Of a stretch of 18,114 nt of DNA, positions 12,942 to 18,114 are shown one piece after another. The notes beneath the pieces are model-generated. The model saw only the letters and a list, made by a program, of their open reading frames with translations. It made no database searches and was not told the origin of the DNA. Numbering within the stretch: the stretch's first letter is position 1; every line of letters starts with the position of its first letter. The stretch is from contig JAAFIG010000054.1 of the NCBI GenBank assembly GCA_013298595.1, positions 1-18,114 on the forward strand, given 5' to 3'. Made by a program: the position numbers and the translations under genes. The stretch comes from Deinococcales bacterium. GTDB taxonomy: Bacteria; Deinococcota; Deinococci; Deinococcales; JAAFIG01.

Positions 12942-15279
12942 ACCCCTTGCCAAAAGTGCTTCACACAGCCCAAGTGGTAAACCCGAAACCCTCGAGGAAC
13001 ACACCCACCAAGTGGTCAAACGCCTTATCGGCGTGATGACCCGCACACCCAATTTAACAGCTGTGACACACCAAGAAAACCTTTGGCACATAGCTTTTTG
13101 GGCAGCTGTAATGCACGACTTTGGCAAAGCCGCCACGGGATTTCAAAAGGTACTCAACGGCTCAGGTGAAAAGTACAAACAACGTCATGAGGTTTTATCA
13201 CTTACTTTTCTGCCGTGGATTGCCACAGCAAACGAACAAAAACTAATCGCTCTTGGTGTGATTTCGCACCACCGAGACGCAAGCATTATTGAAAAAATGT
13301 ACGAGGACTCGAGCGGCACAGAGTTACTCAAAGAATTTGAACCACAAGCCATACAGTGGCTCAAACACTGGCTTGAACGAGTGCCAAACACTTGGATAGA
13401 ACTGTACAAACTCGAGGCTTTTGGTGTACAAAAAAAAGCATTTCAAATCAACTTTGAGAACTTTCACGAAGAAGCCTGTCAAGCCCTCGAGCAAGGAATT
13501 TGTTTATACGCCAACATCAACAAAATAGACGAACCCTACCCAGATGAACCAGAATTTGAAACCCTGAAACTCGAGCGACGACTACATTTAATACTGCGCG
13601 GCATCATCACCCAGTCAGACCGCATGGCAAGCGCTGAAGCACCCATCCCAGAAGCTTTACAACTCCCAAGTCTCGAGACCCTAACCCAGCAAATGTCCAC
13701 TCGAGAAAACAAAAGTATTCAGCCACGAGCGCACCAACTTGCCGCCCAACAACTCGGTAACATTATTTTTAGCGCTCCAACAGGCAGTGGAAAAACCGAA
13801 GCTGCACTGGGCTGGGCAGCTGTGCAACAAAGCCAAAACCCACGGCGCTTAATTTACGCCCTGCCTTATCAAGCCAGTTTGAATGCCATGCAAGCACGCT
13901 TAATACGAGATTTACAGCCCAAAGATGGCGTAGCAATATTACACAGCCGAGCCGTACAAGTGTTGTACCGCCAAGGACTCGAACAAGGCGAAGACATTGC
14001 GACCCTGACAAAAAACGTTCGCCGACAACGAGACTTCAATAAATTACACCAACCCGCTATTGCTGTTCTCACACCCTACCAAATGCTTAAAGCTGCTTAC
14101 CGATTATCTGGGTACGAAGGCATTCTGACGATGCTGGCAGGCTCGAGCCTGGTGCTGGACGAAATACACGCTTACCAACCAACTCGTTTAGGAATGTTCC
14201 TAGCCCTCACCGAGACGCTCTACAAAGACTTTGACGTGCGAATCTGCGCCATGACTGCCACCATGCCAAGTTGGTTACGCAGCGAACTCGAGACTCGTTT
14301 AGAAGTCAAAGCCTTACCTGCTGATCAAGATTTATTTCTAGCCTCGAGACGGCACCGCCTAGAGCTACGCGACAAAGCAATCGAAGACCCCGAGATAATT
14401 AAAGAAATCATTGCAACAGTCAATGCTGGAAACAGCATTTTGGTTGCTTGCAACACCGTCAAAAAAGCCCAAGCCATCTGGGAAACCCTCAAAACCCAAT
14501 TACCCAACACCTTACTACTCCACAGCCGCTTCACAGGCAAAGATCGCCTAGAAAAAGAACAACACATCCAACAATTACTCGATGCCAGCACCCAACAACA
14601 AAACGCTATTGCTGTTGTCGCTACACAAGTCATCGAAGTATCACTCGACCTAGACTTTGACCGCATCATCAGCGAACCAGCCCCACTTGAAGCCCTTGTC
14701 CAACGCTTTGGACGAGTCAATAGACGCGGACACAAAGGCGAAAATGGCATTGTCCCAGTAACCGTACTCACCCTGCCTCGAGATGGACAAAAAATCTATG
14801 ATGACAGACTCATCGAACGTGGACTACAACAACTCGAAGCCAATGAAAACATCGAACTAGACGATCTTATCGTCTCAAGCTGGCTAGATAGAATATACAC
14901 CGACGAAGTACTACACGAATTTCAAAGCGAAATGCAAAACAGTGCCAAAGAATTTACGCACAGCGTTATTCACACCCTGAAAGCATTTGAAGCTGACGAA
15001 ATGCTCGAGAAACAATTCGATGCACTATTTGACGGCATACAAGTACTACCCAAATGCCACTATACAGATTTTGAAAACGAAATCATAACCTCGCCCATCG
15101 AAGCTCGGGGTTACATGGTCAACGCACCACGCTGGATACTCGGCGGACTGAAAGAACACGTTATCTGGAACGAAACATACAAACTTTTAGTAGCAGATTT
15201 GGAATACAACAAAGACATTGGAATGCAATGGCGACCACGGACACCAAGCGATGATGCTTGGGGCAAACTCGACGACTAA
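12934..15279 (+). CDS. cas3: CRISPR nuclease-helicase Cas3
   Basis: Cas3 is recruited to the R-loop and degrades the target DNA processively. The 781-residue protein has an N-terminal HD nuclease (about 10-235): EEHTHQVV, MHDFGKA, KQRHEV and SHHRD supply the metal-binding His/Asp residues. The SF2 helicase follows: Walker A SAPTGSGKT (about 281-289), DEIH (about 409-412), MTATMP, VVATQVIEVSLDLDFD and QRFGRVNRRG (about 590-599). All key motifs are intact, so it should be active. Two GTG starts compete. The one at 12934 is chosen because AGGAG (12924-12928) lies 5 nt upstream; GTG 12928 overlaps that site. It overlaps cas5 by 8 nt. An intrinsic terminator follows the gene. Confidence 0.95.
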   Translation: MFEPLAKSASHSPSGKPETLEEHTHQVVKRLIGVMTRTPNLTAVTHQENLWHIAFWAAVMHDFGKAATGFQKVLNGSGEKYKQRHEVLSLTFLPWIATANEQKLIALGVISHHRDASIIEKMYEDSSGTELLKEFEPQAIQWLKHWLERVPNTWIELYKLEAFGVQKKAFQINFENFHEEACQALEQGICLYANINKIDEPYPDEPEFETLKLERRLHLILRGIITQSDRMASAEAPIPEALQLPSLETLTQQMSTRENKSIQPRAHQLAAQQLGNIIFSAPTGSGKTEAALGWAAVQQSQNPRRLIYALPYQASLNAMQARLIRDLQPKDGVAILHSRAVQVLYRQGLEQGEDIATLTKNVRRQRDFNKLHQPAIAVLTPYQMLKAAYRLSGYEGILTMLAGSSLVLDEIHAYQPTRLGMFLALTETLYKDFDVRICAMTATMPSWLRSELETRLEVKALPADQDLFLASRRHRLELRDKAIEDPEIIKEIIATVNAGNSILVACNTVKKAQAIWETLKTQLPNTLLLHSRFTGKDRLEKEQHIQQLLDASTQQQNAIAVVATQVIEVSLDLDFDRIISEPAPLEALVQRFGRVNRRGHKGENGIVPVTVLTLPRDGQKIYDDRLIERGLQQLEANENIELDDLIVSSWLDRIYTDEVLHEFQSEMQNSAKEFTHSVIHTLKAFEADEMLEKQFDALFDGIQVLPKCHYTDFENEIITSPIEARGYMVNAPRWILGGLKEHVIWNETYKLLVADLEYNKDIGMQWRPRTPSDDAWGKLDD

Positions 15280-15321
15280 GGCACTATGGGAAGAAGAACG
15301 TGACCTCCGACGTACTCCCAC

Positions 15322-15349
15322 GACCCCCTCTTTTTTGAGGGGGTCTTTT
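15322..15349 (+). terminator. Intrinsic terminator between cas3 and cas1
   Basis: A perfect 9-bp stem, GACCCCCTC (15322-15330) and GAGGGGGTC (15337-15345), encloses a TTTTTT loop and is followed by TTTTA. It lies in the 85-nt gap after cas3, and the cas1 ribosome binding site begins 6 nt after the T-tract. No promoter fits between terminator and cas1, so cas1-cas2-cas4 must be transcribed by read-through or from a promoter within cas3. Confidence 0.88.
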
Positions 15350-15364
15350 AGAACAAGGAGTTTT

Positions 15365-16372
15365 GTGAATTTAACGATAGATCAACGCGGAACTTTTATT
15401 GGACTGAAATCCGAGCGGCTACAATTCAGACTCGAGGGACAACCATTGCGAGAAATTGCGCTGCGTGACCTCGAGACTTTAACGATTGTCACAACCGCCG
15501 CCAGTATTTCTTGTGATGCGATACGAGCAGCTTCTCAATTTGGCATTCAAATAGATTTGCTGGACTCAAGTGGTGATCCTTACGCGAAAATCTCGAGTCC
15601 TTACTTGGTGGGGACGGTGTCCACGAGACGCGCTCAGATGATGGCTTATTTGAACACCAAAGGTCTCGAGGTGGCAAAACACGCGGTTCGAGCGCGATTG
15701 AAAAATCAGGTGAATTTACTGCGGTACTTTGGCAAGTATCGCCGCGAAGCAGACCCGAGTGCTTACGCGATTATTGAAGAAACACTGCCAGCACTGCATG
15801 AACTCGAGCAGGATTTAGAGGCTGTGCAAGCCAATAATATCGATGAGGCACGGGATTTTATTCTGAGTATCGAAGGACGCGGTGGTATCAATTACTGGCA
15901 CGCAATTAGCGCTTTACTGCCCAAAGACCTCGAGTTTCCAGGACGACTCGGACGCGGTGCAACGGATATTGTCAATACTTGTTTGAATTACGGGTACGGC
16001 ATTCTATACGCCCAAGCCAGTGGCGCACTGAGTACCGCAGGACTCGAGCCTTACGCAGGATTTCTGCACACAGACCGACCAGGCAAACCCAGTTTAGTCC
16101 TCGATTTTGTCGAAGGATTCCGCGCTGCCATAGTGGATCGTGCGATTATCGCCACACTCGGACGGGGCTGGCGACCAGAATTTAAGGATGGAAAACTCGA
16201 GCCAAGCAGCCGCAAACGCATCGCAGAAGTGGTACTGGCTAGATTCGATGCCAGAGACACACACAAAGGCAAACGATTCAGGCTTAAAAGCATCATGGTG
16301 GCACAAGCTCGGACATTAGCGACTTTTCTGCGTGACGAAGGGGAATACCCAGTTTACGTAGCGAGTTGGTAA
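15365..16372 (+). CDS. cas1: CRISPR integrase Cas1
   Basis: Cas1 with Cas2 inserts new spacers at the leader end of the array. The 335-residue protein has the beta-strand N-domain (MNLTIDQRGTFIGLKSERLQ) and the helical catalytic domain with E170 (LSIEGRGG), H235 (AGFLHTDRPG) and D247/E250 (SLVLDFVEGFR), so the metal site is intact. The start is GTG 15365, with AAGGAG (15355-15360) at 4-nt spacing. The longer frame to 15218 would read through the terminator and is rejected. It leads the adaptation module cas1-cas2-cas4. Confidence 0.95.
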   Translation: MNLTIDQRGTFIGLKSERLQFRLEGQPLREIALRDLETLTIVTTAASISCDAIRAASQFGIQIDLLDSSGDPYAKISSPYLVGTVSTRRAQMMAYLNTKGLEVAKHAVRARLKNQVNLLRYFGKYRREADPSAYAIIEETLPALHELEQDLEAVQANNIDEARDFILSIEGRGGINYWHAISALLPKDLEFPGRLGRGATDIVNTCLNYGYGILYAQASGALSTAGLEPYAGFLHTDRPGKPSLVLDFVEGFRAAIVDRAIIATLGRGWRPEFKDGKLEPSSRKRIAEVVLARFDARDTHKGKRFRLKSIMVAQARTLATFLRDEGEYPVYVASW

Positions 16373-16426
16373 GGGTAGAGGAAAGAGAAACGAGGAAAGA
16401 GGAAGGCTTTTTTCTAAAAGGACATT

Positions 16427-16714
16427 ATGCTGATACAGGATTTGAAAAAACCAGGGAAACCAGTTTTGGTTCTTTATGACATCTCGGATGATAAGACACG
16501 TACAAAAATATCGGAGGCTTGTAAGGATTACGGACTAGACCGAATTCAATTCAGTGCGTTCTGCGGACGACTGACCCGCACAGCTCGAGAAGAACTTGAA
16601 ATGCGACTGGGCAAAACAATGGGCAATTATTACGGCGCAGTAACAGTAATTCAACTCGAGCAAAGCAATTTTGATAACTCATGGAGTAAGGAGAACCGTG
16701 ATAAACCCGAATGA
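16427..16714 (+). CDS. cas2: CRISPR adaptation protein Cas2
   Basis: Cas2 forms the dimer that bridges two Cas1 dimers in the integration complex. The 95-residue protein has the ferredoxin-like start KPVLVLYDISDDKTRTK, with D18 at the usual acidic position, then ACKDYGLDRIQFSAFCGRLT and a second beta-alpha-beta half. ATG 16427 has an AAAAGGA ribosome binding site about 5 nt upstream. The 54-nt gap after cas1 is purine-rich and holds nothing else. Its 3' end overlaps cas4 by 17 nt. Confidence 0.93.
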   Translation: MLIQDLKKPGKPVLVLYDISDDKTRTKISEACKDYGLDRIQFSAFCGRLTRTAREELEMRLGKTMGNYYGAVTVIQLEQSNFDNSWSKENRDKPE

Positions 16715-17267
16715 GTTACGCCAATACCATTATTGCCCACGGGTCATATTTTATGAACGATGCACACCCGTTCATCGGCAAGAAACACGACGCATGCAAT
16801 ACGGACGCGAAGCTCATGACACAGAAAATGCACTCGAGAAACAACGCAGTTTGCAACGATACGGATTGCACGAAGGACAACGCGAATTCAATGTGGTCAT
16901 GCACGCACCGAACCTCGAGTTACTAGGCACAGCGGATTTAATTGTCACAGTTGAATCGGAAACATACCCAATCGAATTTAAGGACAGCACACGCCCACCA
17001 GACCTTGGACACGAAATGCAGCTCTGCGCTTATGGCTTGTTGCTCGAGGCAACAAGAAACACAAGCAGTCCACGCGGATACTGGCACAGCACCCGCACAC
17101 GAGAAACATACGCCATCGAATTTGACACTAAACTTCGCAAACGCACCAAAGCCGCGATTGCAGACATGAGTAATTTTATTAAAGCAGAGCGATGCCCTGA
17201 ACCAACACCTCAAGTCGCTAAGTGCTTTGAATGCGAACTACGCAATTTCTGTGCGGATGTTTTTTAA
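16698..17267 (+). CDS. cas4: CRISPR exonuclease Cas4
   Basis: Cas4 trims prespacers and helps select those with a correct PAM. The 189-residue protein has a RecB-type nuclease site: H40 (GREAH), D80 (GTADL), E93-x-K95 (IEFKD) and Q108 (HEMQLCAYG). It also has the four iron-sulfur cysteines: C13 (YHYCPR) and C176, C179, C185 (KCFECELRNFC). The start is GTG 16698 with AAGGAG 4 nt upstream; the ATG at 16671 lies deeper in cas2 and lacks a site. Cas4 as the last gene, after cas2, differs from the more common cas4-cas1-cas2 order of I-B loci. Confidence 0.92.
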   Translation: MINPNELRQYHYCPRVIFYERCTPVHRQETRRMQYGREAHDTENALEKQRSLQRYGLHEGQREFNVVMHAPNLELLGTADLIVTVESETYPIEFKDSTRPPDLGHEMQLCAYGLLLEATRNTSSPRGYWHSTRTRETYAIEFDTKLRKRTKAAIADMSNFIKAERCPEPTPQVAKCFECELRNFCADVF

Positions 17268-17311
17268 GGCTCGAAAATCACTTTGTTCCCCAAAAACTCA
17301 ATAGATTTGCG

Positions 17312-17349
17312 AAACCGTGCCTGACAACAAAAAGGCACGGTTTTTATTT
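17312..17349 (+). terminator. Intrinsic terminator after cas4
   Basis: A perfect 10-bp stem, AAACCGTGCC (17312-17321) and GGCACGGTTT (17334-17343), with a 12-nt loop is followed by a T-rich tract. It ends the cas operon 45 nt after the cas4 stop and isolates the array from operon transcription. Confidence 0.92.
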
Positions 17350-17351
17350 TT

Positions 17352-17547
17352 CTTGAGGGTCTGCTAACACCCTCGAGAGCAAGAAAGCACCTTGTAAGCC
17401 ACCAGAGCCTCCGCAAAAGAAGCCCGAATTAACCCCCCAAAACGATTTGCGAAACCAAAAAAGGAGTACAATAAAACTGCGTCTGGTGCGAGGCGCGTGA
17501 TCCTTGACAGTTGAATAGAAAAACAAGATAATGCCATCTGGAACGTG
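17352..17547 (+). other. CRISPR leader region
   Basis: This is the sequence between the cas4 terminator and the first repeat, which should carry the array promoter and the integration signals read by Cas1-Cas2. A hairpin with GAGGGT (17355-17360) and ACCCTC (17369-17374) starts it. The 13-mer GATTTGCGAAACC at 17444-17456 repeats the one at 17304-17316, both preceded by a CCCC-AAAA stretch. The promoter at 17504-17532 is listed separately. The last bases before the first repeat are GAACGTG. No gene is visible. Confidence 0.8.
17504..17532 (+). promoter_or_regulatory. Promoter of the CRISPR array
   Basis: A perfect -35 TTGACA (17504-17509) is followed after exactly 17 nt by the -10 GATAAT (17527-17532). 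Transcription would start near 17539, about 9 nt before the first repeat, and proceed through the array on the plus strand, giving crRNAs with the repeat end ACTGAAAC as 5' handle. Confidence 0.85.
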
Positions 17548-18114
17548 GCGTTATACACAGCCTCGAGCGATAGAGGACTGAAACAGCTTTTTCGTCTGGT
17601 TGATAATCATCTTGCTTAAAAGCGTTATACACAGCCTCGAGCGATAGAGGACTGAAACGTAGTACTCTCCCTCACGCGTGAAAACGTTACAGCGCGTTAT
17701 ACACAGCCTCGAGCGATAGAGGACTGAAACAACCAGCATCTCACAGGCAAAAAACTAGTCGAGTTACGCGTTATACACAGCCTCGAGCGATAGAGGACTG
17801 AAACCTACTCTGCTTAACGACAATTCCCCAATCAGTTGCTATGCGTTATACACAGCCTCGAGCGATAGAGGACTGAAACATGGTGTGTTTAGAACCGATC
17901 AGGTTTTGAGCCGCGGCGTTATACACAGCCTCGAGCGATAGAGGACTGAAACGCCGCTACGCGCTCGAGGATTTGAGTTCCTTCTCTTTGCGTTATACAC
18001 AGCCTCGAGCGATAGAGGACTGAAACACACTGCTCACCAAGGCACTCGAGGCACTATCTGAGCGTTATACACAGCCTCGAGCGATAGAGGACTGAAACCT
18101 TACAAACTCGGACT
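17548..18114 (+). CRISPR. CRISPR array, at least 8 identical 37-nt repeats, continues past right edge
   Basis: Repeats begin at 17548, 17622, 17694, 17768, 17843, 17916, 17990 and 18062. Each is 37 nt, starts GCGTTATACACAG and ends GAGGACTGAAAC; I see no differences between copies. The seven complete spacers are 37, 35, 37, 38, 36, 37 and 35 nt; an eighth starts at 18099 and is cut by the edge. The repeat has a short stem CCTC/GAGG whose loop can close further by an A-U pair over a GCGA tetraloop. Cas6 cleavage after this stem would leave the 8-nt handle ACTGAAAC, close to the ATTGAAAC common in type I-B. The repeat contains CTCGAG. The leader is on the left, so the newest spacers are at 17585 onwards. 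None of the spacers matches another part of this window by eye. Confidence 0.98.

Noticed and set aside
14325-14771. A 148-codon minus-strand ORF.
   Set aside because: It lies entirely antisense to the helicase motifs of cas3 and has a low-complexity Ser/Arg composition typical of a shadow frame.
15218-15364. A longer cas1 frame beginning within cas3.
   Set aside because: It would be translated through a strong terminator hairpin; GTG 15365 has AAGGAG at good spacing and matches the family start.
17485-17500. GCGAGGCGCGTGATCC in the leader, similar to one arm of the REP-like palindromes.
   Set aside because: The complementary arm is missing, so it is not a copy of the element.
17364-17739. 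Overlapping minus-strand ORFs with repeated peptide segments through the start of the array.
   Set aside because: The peptide repeats are translations of the CRISPR repeat and leader in the antisense direction.
17585-18061. Possible matches of spacers to genes in this window.
   Set aside because: Reading both strands by eye I found no match longer than the shared CTCGAG hexamer; a genome-wide search could not be done here.

Overview
The window looks like part of a bacterial chromosome of moderate GC content. It carries histidine biosynthesis genes, two secreted cell-wall hydrolases, methylglyoxal synthase, a TPR/winged-helix regulator and a complete type I-B CRISPR-Cas locus whose array runs off the right edge. 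Several traits fit Deinococcota: a HisF resembling the deinococcal type, a start codon just behind a perfect -10 box as in leaderless mRNAs, and the TPR-plus-C-terminal-winged-helix regulator architecture. This assignment is an inference and is weak. The strongest compositional trait is the palindrome CTCGAG, which I count about 118 times in 18.1 kb, against roughly 4-5 expected for a random hexamer. It resembles the HIP1 palindrome of cyanobacteria.

Layout. Positions 1-301 hold the start of an IS630-like transposase (minus strand, cut by the edge) and inverted repeats. Positions 302-1805 are hisF-hisIE on the minus strand; HisF has Gln in place of the catalytic Asp130. Positions 1916-2141 are a 58-codon gene on the plus strand with a good promoter and RBS. 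Positions 2186-4294 are two minus-strand lipoprotein-type cell-wall hydrolases with tandem peptidoglycan-binding domains. A phage-type metallopeptidase gene (4571-5224) converges on mgsA (5221-5622). Positions 5653-5756 can fold into an elaborate RNA ending in a T-tract. It is followed by a 43-codon secreted-peptide-like ORF (5786-5917) and then a TPR regulator (5935-7554), an arrangement that recalls peptide-pheromone/TPR-receptor (RRNPP-like) pairs.

The CRISPR locus (7644-18114) is on the plus strand: WYL regulator, cas6, cas8b1 (with a probable internal start for cas11), cas7, cas5, cas3, then an intrinsic terminator, then cas1, cas2, cas4, a second terminator, a leader with a clear promoter, and at least eight 37-nt repeats. 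Cas8, Cas7, Cas5, Cas11 and Cas6 would form the Cascade complex, Cas3 would degrade the target, and Cas1/Cas2/Cas4 would acquire spacers. The adaptation genes are separated from the interference genes by the terminator, so they are probably expressed at a lower or conditional level. CTCGAG occurs in every CRISPR repeat and in two of the seven complete spacers.
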